This document shows, in pieces, positions 42,452 through 51,602 of a stretch of DNA of 64,000 nt. How positions within the stretch are numbered: the first letter of the stretch is position 1; every line of letters starts with the position of its first letter. Source of the DNA: JAHQVK01 sp036788295 (GTDB lineage Bacteria > Myxococcota > Kuafuiibacteriia > Kuafuiibacteriales > Kuafuiibacteriaceae); assembly GCA_036788295.1 (NCBI GenBank), contig DAIQNR010000002.1, forward strand, positions 1-64,000, in the 5' to 3' direction. The position numbers and the translations under genes were made by a program. The notes under the pieces were generated by a model. That model saw only the letters and a list, made by a program, of their open reading frames with translations. It did no database searches and was not told the DNA's origin.

Positions 42452-45160
42452 ATGGCGGAAAACGACGGAGCTCCCCCGGGGGGCAACTTGCCTCCGGACG
42501 GACCCCCGGATTCCCCCGAGCCGCCCGACGGCGGGGACGGCCGGCTCGAGCTGGTCCAGCTCGAAGATCAGATGCGGGAGGCCTACCTCGATTACGCGAT
42601 GAGCGTGATCGTCGGCCGGGCCCTGCCCGACGTCCGCGACGGCCTCAAGCCGGTCCATCGCCGCGTTCTCTATGGGATGCAGGTGGCCGGCTACACCCAC
42701 TCCCGGGCGTACCGCAAGTCAGCCCGCGTGGTGGGCGACGTCATCGGCAAGTACCATCCGCACGGCGACGCCGCCGTGTACGACACGGTCGTTCGGCTCG
42801 CGCAGAGCTTCTCGATGCGCGAGCCGCTCATCGACGGCCAGGGCAACTTCGGATCGATCGACGGCGACCCCCCGGCGGCGATGCGGTACACGGAAGTGCG
42901 GCTCACGAAGCTGGCCTCGGTCCTGCTCGCCGATCTCGACAAGGACACCGTAGATTTCATCCCGAACTATGACGAAAAGGAAGTCGAGCCGGTGGTGTTG
43001 CCGGCTGGGTTTCCGAACCTGCTCGTCAACGGCGCCCAAGGGATCGCGGTGGGCATGGCCACCAACATCCCTCCCCACAACCTGCGGGAGGCGATCGACG
43101 CCTGCATCGCCATCATCGACGATCCGGACATCGGGCTCGAAGCGCTGCTTCGCATCATCCCCGGCCCCGATTTCCCCTCCGGCGCCATCATCTGCGGCCG
43201 CGACGGGATCCGCCGCGCCTACGAGACCGGCCGAGGCGCGTTCAAGGTCCGGGCGGTGGCCGAGATCGAGGAGCGAAAGAAGGGGGGCATGCAGATCGCG
43301 ATCAGCGAGCTCCCCTACCAGGTCAACAAGGCGAAGCTCATCGAGACCATCGCGGAGCTGGTCGGTGAGAAGCGGGTCGAGGGCATCTCCGATGTCCGGG
43401 ACGAGTCCGACCGCCGCGGCCTGCGCATCGTCATCGAGCTGAAGCGGGATGCGGTCCCGCAGGTCACCCTGAACCAGCTGTGGGCCCAGACCTCGCTCGA
43501 GTCGAGCTTCAGCGTGAACAGCCTGGCCATCGTCAACGGCCAGCCCAAGATTTGCACCCTGAAGGAGTTCCTCGAGGCGTTCGTCGAGCACCGGCGCGAG
43601 GTCGTGACCCGCCGGAGCGCGTTCGAGCTTCGAGAGGCGGAGCGGGCGTTTCACCAGCGGGTGGGCCTGCTCGTGGCGCTCGACAACATCGATCGGGTCA
43701 TCGAGATCATCCGGGGCTCCCCCGACCCCTCGACCGCCAAGGAGCGCCTGGTGGCCGAGCCGTTCAAGGGGCTCGGCAACCTCGCCCAGCTGGTGGACGC
43801 CGAATACGAGCAGATCACGAAGGCTCTGGAAGACAAGCAGGTGTTTTTGACCGAGGCCCAGGCCCAGGCCATCCTGGACCTTCGCCTCCACCGGCTGACC
43901 GGTCTCGAGGCCGACAAGCTCCGGGACGAGGCCCGGGCCCTGCGCGACGACATGCACCGGCTCCGGGAGATCTTGGCCGACGATGAGGTCCTCATGGGGG
44001 TGGTGAAGGCCGAGCTCATCGCGGTCCGCGACGAGTTCGGCAACCCTCGCCGGACGCAGATCACCGGTGAGATCGGCGTCTACACCGACGAGGATTTCAT
44101 CGCCGAGGAGGACATGGTCGTGACCTGTTCCCACCTCGGCTACGCGAAGCGGACCCCGCCGAGCGAGTTTCGGGCCCAAAAGCGAGGCGGCCGGGGGGTC
44201 GCCGGGACCGACACCAAGGCGGAGGACTTCGTCGAGCGGCTGTTCGTCGCGTCCACCCACGCCTACCTGTTGGTGTTCACGAACGTCGGAAAAGTTTACT
44301 GGGTCAAGGTGCACCAGCTCCCGGTGGCGAGCCGCACCGCCCGGGGCCGGCCCCTCGTGAACATGGTGATGATGGGTTCGAACGAGCGGGTCTCCGCCAT
44401 TCTCCCCGTCCGGGAGTTCGGCGAGGGCTTCGTGGTCACCGTTTCACGCCTGGGCACGGTGAAGAAGAGCCCCCTGTCGGACTACTCGCGGCCTCGAAGC
44501 GCCGGCATCATCGGGGCCGGCATCGCCGAGGGCGACGAGATCATCTCGGCCCAGCTCGTCCGCGACGAGCAGGACATCCTGCTCGGCACGCGGCGGGCGC
44601 TCGCCATCCGCTTCAAGGCGAGCGATCTGCGCTCGATGGGTCGCCCCGCGGTCGGCGTCAGGGGGATTCGCCTCGACGAAGGCGACGAAGTCGTGGGGAT
44701 GGCGGTGCTCGATCCCGGGGCCAGCATCCTGACCGTTACCGAGAACGGGTACGGCAAGCGAACCCAAACCGACGAGTACCGGCTGCAGGGCCGGGCGGGG
44801 CGGGGAATCATCCTCATCCGGGCCGGCGACCGAAATGGCGACGTGGTCGCAGTGCGGCAGGTCACCGACGACGATCATGTGATGATCATCACCAACCGGG
44901 GGGTCATCATCCGGATGGAGTGCCGGGACATTTCGGTGCTCGGCCGCAATACGCAGGGCGTCAGGCTGGTTCGCCTCGGCGCGGACGACCGGGTCCAGGC
45001 GGTCTCGATGCTCGAGGACCCGGACGACGACGCCCCGGTGGCGGTCCCGGAGGGGCCCGAGCCCGGCGACGAGGCCCTGGACCCGGTGGCCGACGACCCA
45101 GCCGAAGACGAGGTCGCGGAGGATCCGTCCTTGGCTGACGACGACGCCGAGCAGGACTGA
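42452..45160 (+). CDS. gyrA: DNA gyrase subunit A
   Basis: The product is 902 residues. ATG 42452 follows a plausible leader, and the first 30 residues are a Pro/Gly/Asp-rich extension. The quinolone-resistance region reads KYHPHGDAAVYDTVVRLAQ: Ala107 replaces E. coli Ser83 and Asp111 matches Asp87. The catalytic tyrosine is Tyr146 in AAMRYTEVRL. The C-terminal beta-pinwheel contains the GyrA box QKRGGRG, so this is gyrase rather than topoisomerase IV. A strongly acidic tail follows (about residues 855-902). With GyrB it introduces negative supercoils. gyrB is not adjacent. Confidence 0.96.
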   Translation: MAENDGAPPGGNLPPDGPPDSPEPPDGGDGRLELVQLEDQMREAYLDYAMSVIVGRALPDVRDGLKPVHRRVLYGMQVAGYTHSRAYRKSARVVGDVIGKYHPHGDAAVYDTVVRLAQSFSMREPLIDGQGNFGSIDGDPPAAMRYTEVRLTKLASVLLADLDKDTVDFIPNYDEKEVEPVVLPAGFPNLLVNGAQGIAVGMATNIPPHNLREAIDACIAIIDDPDIGLEALLRIIPGPDFPSGAIICGRDGIRRAYETGRGAFKVRAVAEIEERKKGGMQIAISELPYQVNKAKLIETIAELVGEKRVEGISDVRDESDRRGLRIVIELKRDAVPQVTLNQLWAQTSLESSFSVNSLAIVNGQPKICTLKEFLEAFVEHRREVVTRRSAFELREAERAFHQRVGLLVALDNIDRVIEIIRGSPDPSTAKERLVAEPFKGLGNLAQLVDAEYEQITKALEDKQVFLTEAQAQAILDLRLHRLTGLEADKLRDEARALRDDMHRLREILADDEVLMGVVKAELIAVRDEFGNPRRTQITGEIGVYTDEDFIAEEDMVVTCSHLGYAKRTPPSEFRAQKRGGRGVAGTDTKAEDFVERLFVASTHAYLLVFTNVGKVYWVKVHQLPVASRTARGRPLVNMVMMGSNERVSAILPVREFGEGFVVTVSRLGTVKKSPLSDYSRPRSAGIIGAGIAEGDEIISAQLVRDEQDILLGTRRALAIRFKASDLRSMGRPAVGVRGIRLDEGDEVVGMAVLDPGASILTVTENGYGKRTQTDEYRLQGRAGRGIILIRAGDRNGDVVAVRQVTDDDHVMIITNRGVIIRMECRDISVLGRNTQGVRLVRLGADDRVQAVSMLEDPDDDAPVAVPEGPEPGDEALDPVADDPAEDEVAEDPSLADDDAEQD

Positions 45161-45199
45161 GTTTCGCCTCGGCTTCGCCGGGGTTCGGGGCCCCCCGGC

Positions 45200-45997
45200 T
45201 CAACCCGCCCCGAGCGGGGCCCGGGCCGGCCGAAGAACATGGGCCACCGAGGTCTTGCCCGCCCACGGGATGGGCCCCGAAGGCATGGCGAGCGGCGAGA
45301 GGGTGCGATGGTGGGGCCGGGAGCCGAGCGTCTGTGCGAGCCACCGGTCGAGCGCGGGTGCGGCGATGCCCCAAGGCATCACCGGCAGCCGAAACGTCGG
45401 CGTCAGCGGCACCCGGACCTGGGACAGCGCCGACACCCATCGGGGGACCACGTCGAACAAGAGGGCCCCGCCTGCTTCCTCGGCCTCGTCGGCCCACCGG
45501 GTGACGAGGCGAGCGACGTCGGGTTCGGGCAGGTACATGAACAAGCCCTGCGCCACCACGAAGGTCGGGCCGCGCATGTCATCGAGCCACAACAGGTCGG
45601 TGGCGCTCTCGGCCCGGTGCCGATGGGTTTCGTCGGGGGTGACGAATCGCTCGCGCACGGCGATGGATTCGGCCAGGTCCACGCTCACCCATCGGCCGTA
45701 GCCCCGAACCCGAAACCGCTGGGTCTCGAGCCCCTCACCCAAGCTGATGACGGTGGCGCCGGGGTTTTCGTCGAGAAACGCCTGGAGCCGCGCGTCGAAC
45801 TCCCGGGCCCGGAGGGCAAAGGCCAGGTCAGGCCGGCCGAATCGATGCCCGAGCGCCGGCCCGAGCTGGGCGGCCCATCGGATCGCCTCCGGGTCGTCGA
45901 GGCGCCCCTGCTTGGCCGCGGCGGCCCGAGCGTGAAGGGTCCAGAGCATGGTTCGGGCGACCCGGCCCAGCTCGGGAAGGTTCGTGGTGTCTGCCAT
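45200..45997 (-). CDS. SAM-dependent methyltransferase, LCMT-like
   Basis: The product is 265 residues from the ATG at 45997. The sequence 'AREFDARLQAFLDENPGATVISLGEGLETQRFRV' has the glycine-rich SAM motif, and 'WVSVDLAESIAVRERFV' and 'VVAQGLFMYLPEPDVARLVTRW' follow the class I order seen in the leucine carboxyl methyltransferase (PF04072) family. These enzymes often methylate small-molecule carboxylates or polyketides. It begins two bases after the amidohydrolase stop, so it is probably the third gene of the CrtA-like operon. Confidence 0.8.
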   Translation of the reverse strand: MADTTNLPELGRVARTMLWTLHARAAAAKQGRLDDPEAIRWAAQLGPALGHRFGRPDLAFALRAREFDARLQAFLDENPGATVISLGEGLETQRFRVRGYGRWVSVDLAESIAVRERFVTPDETHRHRAESATDLLWLDDMRGPTFVVAQGLFMYLPEPDVARLVTRWADEAEEAGGALLFDVVPRWVSALSQVRVPLTPTFRLPVMPWGIAAPALDRWLAQTLGSRPHHRTLSPLAMPSGPIPWAGKTSVAHVLRPARAPLGAG

Positions 45998-45999
45998 GT

Positions 46000-47736
46000 T
46001 CAGTCGGGCCGTCGGTCCGATGCGCGGGCCACCGCTCCAAACCCGCGCTCCTTCCCGAGCTCGGGGCTGATCTCGCCGTCGGCGAACGCGATCTGGCCTC
46101 GGATCAGCACCCACCGGACGGCTCCGCCGGGGCGTCGAACCCACCGCTTCAGCCCCGCGAACCCTTCGAGCGGCTGCTCTTCGATCGCGTCGAGCCGGCC
46201 ATCGAGCGCAGCGGGGTCCACGACCGCTACGTCGGCTCGCTCCCCGGGGGCGAGCCTGCCCCCGGAGATCCCGAGAAACTCGGTCTGCTCCATCGTGAGC
46301 CGGTGGACCGCCCGGGCGATCGCTCGGTCCCCGCCGTCCATCTCGAGGGCGAGCAGGCGCAGCGGGAAGTGGTAGTGGGCCATGTTCCGGAGGTGGGCGC
46401 CGGCGTCGGAGAACCCGACCAACACCGCAGGGTGGCGCACGATCCACCGCAGCAAGGCCGGGCGGTCGTTGCCGAGCACGGTGTACCAGCGCAGCCGGTC
46501 CCCGTGCTCGGCGAGCAGATCGAGCATCGCGTCCACCGGGTGCACGGACCGCTCCCGGGCGATCTCGGCGAAGCTCTTCCCGACGACCTGTGCATCAGGA
46601 CAGTCTACGACCCGCGCCTCCCCGAGATCCCGGTGGTAGGCCCTTCCGGCGAGGGGGTTTGTCCACTGCCGGCGAAACTTCGCTCGGTGCTCGGGGTCGA
46701 GCAAAAGCTTCTTGCGGTCGCTCGGGTCGGTGAGGTGAAGCAGCTCGGTCCCGGCGCCGATCTCTTCGAAGATCGGGACATCCATGCCGTCGGTGTAGAA
46801 GTCGAACAAGTTTGGGAGGCTCTGGAAGCGGAGCTTTGCCCCGAGCACCCGGTTGAAGAAGTTCGCGACGAACCCGGCCAGAGGAGCGGCCGACCGGTTG
46901 GCCTTTGCGTCCACCAAGGAGATGATCGCGGTCCGAAGAGCCGGGCGGCCGATCGCGGCGCTCTCGAGCAAGAACCCGAGCAGGTTGATCTTGGTGGAGA
47001 TGTTTGGGACCCCTTGCCAGACCCGGCCTCGGGCCCGGAGGCTTCGGTTCAGCATCCGGTATTCCGACCACGGGGCGAAGGTGCTCGGCGTGGGGCGGCT
47101 TCGGAACTGCTCGCCGTCCATCTTGTCCCACCGGAGGGTGTTCACCGAAAGCCCCACGAACCCGGCGTCGAGCGCCTCTTCGAGCAGCTGCACCATCTGC
47201 CGGCGCTCGTCGCTGCTGACGCTCGTGCGTGGGTCGAGGCTGCGGCCGAGCCCGAGCACGGCCGCCCGGAGGGTGGAGTGTCCCAGCAGCACCGCGACGT
47301 GGGGGCCGAGCGGCAGCCGGTCGAGGTGATCGAGGTACTCGGCCGGCGTTTTCCAGTCCTTCACCCGCTCGAGCAGCGGCTTGACCACCGCCCGCGGAAC
47401 CCCCTCGACCCGGCAGAACATGTCGGCGAGGTCCTCCGGCTCTCCGAGCGCCATGCCGAGGCCGCAGCTGCCGATGGTCACCGTGGTCACGCCGTGGCGG
47501 ACCGATTCGGTGAGCGCGGGCGCGACCTCGAGCTCGGCGTCGTAGTGGGTGTGGTTGTCGATGAAGCCGGGCGTGACCCAGCACCGGGACGCGTCGAGCA
47601 CCCGGGCGCCCTCGGGGGCAACGAGCCCAGGCCCGACCGCTCGCACCCGCCCGTCTTCGATGAGAACGTCCTCGTCCCGGCCGGCAGAACCCGTCCCGTC
47701 GTAGACGCGGCCCCCACGGAGGAGGATCGGCGTCAT
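46000..47736 (-). CDS. D-aminoacylase-like amidohydrolase
   Basis: The product is 578 residues. The ATG at 47736 overlaps the stop of the CrtA-like gene (ATGA). The amidohydrolase core is recognised by RGGRVYDGTGSAGRDEDVLIEDGRV, the metal-binding 'VTPGFIDNHTHYDAE', 'GVTTVTIGSCGLG', and the late Asp in 'LVGFSDAGAHLRNM'. 'GRLAPGERADVAVVD' marks the return to the composite beta domain. The family (N-acyl-D-amino-acid deacylase) hydrolyses N-acylated D-amino acids, but many members act on other amides. The link to carotenoid-type chemistry upstream is unexplained. Confidence 0.88.
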   Translation of the reverse strand: MTPILLRGGRVYDGTGSAGRDEDVLIEDGRVRAVGPGLVAPEGARVLDASRCWVTPGFIDNHTHYDAELEVAPALTESVRHGVTTVTIGSCGLGMALGEPEDLADMFCRVEGVPRAVVKPLLERVKDWKTPAEYLDHLDRLPLGPHVAVLLGHSTLRAAVLGLGRSLDPRTSVSSDERRQMVQLLEEALDAGFVGLSVNTLRWDKMDGEQFRSRPTPSTFAPWSEYRMLNRSLRARGRVWQGVPNISTKINLLGFLLESAAIGRPALRTAIISLVDAKANRSAAPLAGFVANFFNRVLGAKLRFQSLPNLFDFYTDGMDVPIFEEIGAGTELLHLTDPSDRKKLLLDPEHRAKFRRQWTNPLAGRAYHRDLGEARVVDCPDAQVVGKSFAEIARERSVHPVDAMLDLLAEHGDRLRWYTVLGNDRPALLRWIVRHPAVLVGFSDAGAHLRNMAHYHFPLRLLALEMDGGDRAIARAVHRLTMEQTEFLGISGGRLAPGERADVAVVDPAALDGRLDAIEEQPLEGFAGLKRWVRRPGGAVRWVLIRGQIAFADGEISPELGKERGFGAVARASDRRPD

Positions 47737-48440
47737 CCCTGCCCCTCGACCAGCGGGTTCGAGCCCCGCCAGGTCCCGCTGCTGTCGAGGACGCGAAACC
47801 GCGCGAAGAGCTCCTCCGAGAACCATCGATGCTTTCGGGCGAGGCGCATCGCGTCCCGGTGCGGGCCCGGGTCGTACGCGAAGCGCTGCACCCCAGGCAG
47901 ATCCTGCCAAATCGAGAACGTGCTCAGCTGCAGCACCGGGAGCTCGCCGAGCCCGAGCTTGAAGTGAAGACCGGGTTGCGAGCGGATGATCGCGCTGATC
48001 GGGGGCACCGTGCGCCAGAACGAGGGCAAGCTCGGGAGGCGCACCGTCGCCCGGGTGAGCACGCCCACCCAAGGGCCGGCGCCCTCCGGCTCCGGGGTGG
48101 CTACGAACGGGGCCTGGCGGTCCCAGGAGCCCCGGGCCCGGGTCGGCGCCAAGTACACCGTCCAGCTCTCCGCCGCCCGCCTTCGGTAGGTGCGGTACAC
48201 CGGGCTCTGCTCCACCTGCGCCCGGGCCGCGTCCATCGACGGCCAAGTGGCCAAAATCGCGTACACCGAGAAGTTCGGGGCGGGGTCGAAGCCCTCCCCG
48301 GTGCCGGTGCCCATCAACTTGCAGAAGCCGATGTCTTCGACCCGGCGCAAGGGCCCTTTGGCAAGCTGCATGGACACGAACGCCCAGCACCGAGCGAACA
48401 GGCCTTCAAAACGGAAAAACGAGAGGGTCGTGACCTGCAT
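47733..48440 (-). CDS. CrtA-like (spheroidene monooxygenase family) protein
   Basis: The product is 235 residues. It follows the CrtA pattern throughout: TLSFFRFEGLFARCWAFVSM, 'IGFCKLMGTGTGEGFDPAPNFSVYAILATWP', 'AAESWTVYLAPTRARGSWD', 'WVGVLTRATVRL', 'FKLGLGELPVLQLSTFSIW' and 'WFSEELFARFRVLDSSGTWRG'. CrtA introduces keto or hydroxyl groups into carotenoids in purple bacteria; related haem-containing proteins occur outside phototrophs. No other carotenoid gene lies in the window, so the substrate may differ. It is the first gene of a coupled three-gene operon. Confidence 0.88.
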   Translation of the reverse strand: MQVTTLSFFRFEGLFARCWAFVSMQLAKGPLRRVEDIGFCKLMGTGTGEGFDPAPNFSVYAILATWPSMDAARAQVEQSPVYRTYRRRAAESWTVYLAPTRARGSWDRQAPFVATPEPEGAGPWVGVLTRATVRLPSLPSFWRTVPPISAIIRSQPGLHFKLGLGELPVLQLSTFSIWQDLPGVQRFAYDPGPHRDAMRLARKHRWFSEELFARFRVLDSSGTWRGSNPLVEGQG

Positions 48441-48580
48441 GGCGCCTCTGGGGGGGTGGGATCACCCGCGCGGCCCGGAGTCTGCCGCACCGCAGGAAGG
48501 ATGGAAAGCGACGAGCCAGGCGGTTCGATGTCGCCGGTGTTCGCTGGCGATCGGGCTCCGTCCGCGGTTCCCTGCCGCCC

Positions 48581-49087
48581 ATGGAGTTCGAGGTGCGACA
48601 CGAGCTACCGGCCCCCCCGGACGTCGTCTTCGCCCTGCTCGTGAGCCCCGAGTTTCGGGCCGAGGTCGATGCGCGGCTGAGGCTCGACAAGACCCTGCTC
48701 GAAGAGCAGGAGCTCGAGGACGGCCCCGTCCATCGGTGGAAGATCGTGGAGCGAGGCGAAAAGCCGGCCTTTCTCGAGAAGATGGTCGGCGGGTCGTTCG
48801 AGTATACGCTCGAGCACCGCGTTTCGAGGCTTCAGCGGCGGGTGAGCTGGCGGGTGACGCCGTCGATCGCGGCGGACCGGGTCCGGGCCGAGGGGGTCGA
48901 GCTGGTCGAAGCCTCCATCCTCCCCGACCGGGCGATCCGGGTCGTCCGCGGACTGGTCGAGGTGAACGCGCCTCTGGTCGGGAGAAAGATCGCGGACTAC
49001 ATCGGCGGCGAAGTTCAGCGCGGATACCAGCGCTCGACCGGCTTCGTGGAACGCTACGTCAGGGAGCACCACCGCCGGAGGGGCTGA
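48581..49087 (+). CDS. DUF2505 (SRPBCC-fold) protein
   Basis: The product is 168 residues. It begins MEFEVRHELPAPPDVVFALL, a START/SRPBCC-like first strand and helix, with 'GSFEYTLEHRVSRLQRRVSWRVTP' and 'RVVRGLVEVNAPLVGRKIADYIGG' fitting DUF2505. These proteins have a lipid- or ligand-binding helix-grip fold; the ligand is unknown. It is divergent from the CrtA-like gene and its 3' end overlaps the convergent DUF6968-like gene by 29 bases. Confidence 0.78.
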   Translation: MEFEVRHELPAPPDVVFALLVSPEFRAEVDARLRLDKTLLEEQELEDGPVHRWKIVERGEKPAFLEKMVGGSFEYTLEHRVSRLQRRVSWRVTPSIAADRVRAEGVELVEASILPDRAIRVVRGLVEVNAPLVGRKIADYIGGEVQRGYQRSTGFVERYVREHHRRRG

Positions 49088-49427
49088 GCGTCTCGGCGCC
49101 TCGCTCTTCGAACAAGCTGGGCAGGCCGGGCCCGTCCCGGCCGCGGAATTCGAGCCGGACTCCATGCTGCTGAGCGAGCGCGCCGAGCAGGATGCGCAGC
49201 TTGGCGAGAGCCAGCACCAGCGCCTGCACCGAATCGGCGCCGTGGGCCGCGTCGACGCGAGCGGGACCGAGGCCGAGCACCTCGAACGGGCAATACCAGT
49301 CGTCGGCCCCCTGGATGGGCCGGCCGAGCCGAAAACTCACGACCACCGGGGGACGACCGGGGTCGAGCGCCGCAGCGAGCAGCACCCGCTCGGCCACCAC
49401 GAGCGTGGGGTCGATGCGCCCCGTCAT
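49059..49427 (-). CDS. DUF6968-like protein
   Basis: The product is 122 residues. The segment 'SFRLGRPIQGADDWYCPFEVLGLGPARVDAAHGADSVQALVLALAKLRILL' matches the W-x-C...G-x-D-S-x-Q-A-L pattern of DUF6968, a small family of unknown function. The ATG overlaps the stop of the pseudopilin gene by four bases. It closes the seven-gene operon. Confidence 0.65.
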   Translation of the reverse strand: MTGRIDPTLVVAERVLLAAALDPGRPPVVVSFRLGRPIQGADDWYCPFEVLGLGPARVDAAHGADSVQALVLALAKLRILLGALAQQHGVRLEFRGRDGPGLPSLFEERGAETLSPSGGGAP

Positions 49428-49999
49428 GGATCCTGCACGATGCGGGGGACCCCGGTGAGGTTGATGGTGATCGTGACCTGCTGCTGGGTCCGCTCGTCTT
49501 CGAGCACGATGCGATCCTCCGAGTCCTGAACCCGGGTCGCGTCCCGCCGAAAGCGCACGTCGCCGCCGGGGCCGGGCTCGGTGATCCGCAGATCGGTCTG
49601 TCGGTAGCGGTCGGCGAGCGCCAGCACCGCGAGCACTTCGGTCGCGCCGTCGTCCGTGGGGTCGGCGGTCCCGAAGAAGACGAGCGTCTGTTCGTCCTGC
49701 ACCCTGACCCCGGTCTGGACGTACCGGCGGACCGTGTCGTCGAGCGTCGCCACGTTTTCGTCGCTCGCTCGCTCGATCCGGCCGGAGAGCCCGGCCATGC
49801 GCACCTTGTGGACCTGGGCGACGACTTCGCGGGCGGCCCGGCCGATCGTCCGCCGATGTCCCGAGTTCGAGAACGCTACCGCCGCGAGGCCGGCCACGAT
49901 CCCCACGATGGCCACGACGACCACCAGCTCGATGAGCGAGAAACCGCGACGGGGCCGGTAGGAGCGCCGGGGCCGGGGAGCCGTTCGAATGGACGCCAT
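49424..49999 (-). CDS. GspH/FimT-type pseudopilin
   Basis: The product is 191 residues. The prepilin cleavage site is RRGFSLIELVVVVAIVGIVAG, where cleavage after Gly leaves Phe-Ser-Leu-Ile-Glu as the mature N-terminus. The rest is a beta-rich domain typical of minor pseudopilins (GspH/FimT). Such proteins form the tip of type II secretion or type IV pilus fibres after processing by a prepilin peptidase. No other pilin or secretion genes are nearby. It starts 37 bases after the histidine kinase stop. Confidence 0.88.
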   Translation of the reverse strand: MASIRTAPRPRRSYRPRRGFSLIELVVVVAIVGIVAGLAAVAFSNSGHRRTIGRAAREVVAQVHKVRMAGLSGRIERASDENVATLDDTVRRYVQTGVRVQDEQTLVFFGTADPTDDGATEVLAVLALADRYRQTDLRITEPGPGGDVRFRRDATRVQDSEDRIVLEDERTQQQVTITINLTGVPRIVQDP

Positions 50000-50036
50000 G
50001 GCGATATAACCATGAGGCAGCAAGCTGGTCACGCCG

Positions 50037-51602
50037 TCAAGGCACCGCCGGGAGCCAGAGCGCGACCCGCGTCCCTTCTCCAGCGGTCGAGTCGATGTCG
50101 AGGCGTCCGCCGTGCTCCTCGGCCACCCGGGTGGCGATGTTGAGCCCGAGCCCCGATCCTCCCGCTTTCGTGCTGAAGTCTCCCCGGCGGGCGCTCGCGA
50201 GCTGTTCGGGGTCCATGCCTGGCCCGTCGTCCTCCACGACGAGCGAGACCCCATCGCCGCTCGCCCGAGCGGTGAGGCGGATCGATCCCGCCCCGGCCTC
50301 CTCCGCGTTTTTCACCAAGTTCACGAGGACCCTCTGCACGAGCGCCGGATCGGCGAGCACCTCCGGAAGACCCGGCTCCACCGAAGCTTCGAGCCGGTTT
50401 TGGTACAAGCGGACCGCCGCTGAGACCAACGCGGCCGGCGGCGTGGGCCGGGGCACGGGGGAAGGCAGCCGGGCGAACGCGCTGAATTCGGTGACCAGGC
50501 GGTCGAGCGCCGCCACCTCTTCGAGCACCGAGCGGGTCGATTCGTCGAGGATCTCGCCGAGCGCCGGGTGCTGCCTGGCCCACGCTTTTTGAAGGTTCTG
50601 CATGCCGAGCCGCATGGGGGACAGCGGGTTCTTGATCTCGTGGGCCAGGCGGCGGGCCACGTCGCGCCAGGCCGCGGCTCGCTCGGCCCGGGCCGCCCGG
50701 ACCCGCGCCTCGGCGAGCTCCGCCGTCATCTGGTTGAAGCCGGCGACCAACGCTCCGATTTCCCCCGAGGGGCCGGCCGGCACCCGGACCTCGAGGTCGC
50801 CCCGCCGGACCCGCTCGGCGGCGTCGGCGAGAGCGAGGACCGGGCCGCTGAGCCGACGGGCGAGCGTCGCCCCGACCGCGAGCGCCGCTGCGACGCCAGC
50901 GACGGCGACCGCGGCTCCGAGGGAAAAGAGCCATCGCCGAGCGGTCTCGAGCTCCGAGGGATCCACGGTCACGCCGAGCCGCAGCGCGGGGCCATCGAGC
51001 CCGGGGAGGGGCAGGCCTGGCCCCTTCGCCGGGCCCACCCGCAGGCTCGCCCCGGCCAGGCGGCCGAGCCGCTCGAGGCGGGACCGGTCGAGCCGGCGGC
51101 CTCCGTAGACGAACGCCGACCCCGGTCCGGGAGCCCAGGCCAGCACCGCCGCCACCGGGTGCGGCGGGTTCCCGGCGACGAGCTCCTGCCGCACCCCGCT
51201 TCGCTCGGGGGCCGGCAGCGAAAACGGCGCCGGGTCCCCGACCGCCGCCGGCAGATGCACCGAGGCGACGAGGCGACCGCCGTCCACCCACGCTAAGACG
51301 TCGAGGCGAGCGGCTGCGGCCGCCTCCCCGAGGGTGGAGGCGCTCCACCGCTGCCCGGCCCCCATCGGTTCGGCCGAAGAGGCGATCTCGGCCAGCCGGG
51401 CGACGAGGCGGCGCAGCTCGTCCTCGAGCTCTCGCCGCTCGGAGACGATCCACCGCTCGATCTCGTCCCGGATCTCCTCTTGCCGCCGGGATTGCTCCGC
51501 GGCGAGCGCCCGATCGACCACCGTCGCCGTCGCCGCGGCGAGCGCGGCCCCAGGCAGAGCCACGGCGACGAAGGCCGCCGTGAGCCTCGTGCGCAGGTTC
51601 AC
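50037..51602 (-). CDS. Sensor histidine kinase, NtrY-like, orphan
   Basis: The product is 521 residues with a GTG at 51602 overlapping the upstream stop (GTGA). It has a first membrane helix at about residues 8-30, a periplasmic sensor region to about 225, a second helix at 228-247 and a HAMP domain at about 250-300. The H-box is RRLAHEIKNPLSPMRLGMQN with His321. The ATPase domain has 'VLVNLVKNAEEAG', DDGPGM and 'GSGLGLNIATRVAEEHGG'. It should autophosphorylate on His321. No response regulator gene is adjacent. It is the fifth gene of an operon led by PBP1A, suggesting cell-wall sensing (inference). Confidence 0.93.
   Translation of the reverse strand: MNLRTRLTAAFVAVALPGAALAAATATVVDRALAAEQSRRQEEIRDEIERWIVSERRELEDELRRLVARLAEIASSAEPMGAGQRWSASTLGEAAAAARLDVLAWVDGGRLVASVHLPAAVGDPAPFSLPAPERSGVRQELVAGNPPHPVAAVLAWAPGPGSAFVYGGRRLDRSRLERLGRLAGASLRVGPAKGPGLPLPGLDGPALRLGVTVDPSELETARRWLFSLGAAVAVAGVAAALAVGATLARRLSGPVLALADAAERVRRGDLEVRVPAGPSGEIGALVAGFNQMTAELAEARVRAARAERAAAWRDVARRLAHEIKNPLSPMRLGMQNLQKAWARQHPALGEILDESTRSVLEEVAALDRLVTEFSAFARLPSPVPRPTPPAALVSAAVRLYQNRLEASVEPGLPEVLADPALVQRVLVNLVKNAEEAGAGSIRLTARASGDGVSLVVEDDGPGMDPEQLASARRGDFSTKAGGSGLGLNIATRVAEEHGGRLDIDSTAGEGTRVALWLPAVP

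Noticed and set aside
42452..45160. Topoisomerase IV subunit ParC
   Set aside because: A complete GyrA box (QKRGGRG) is present in the C-terminal domain.
45161..45199. GC-rich inverted repeat after gyrA as a terminator
   Set aside because: The pairing is short and imperfect and there is no T-run.
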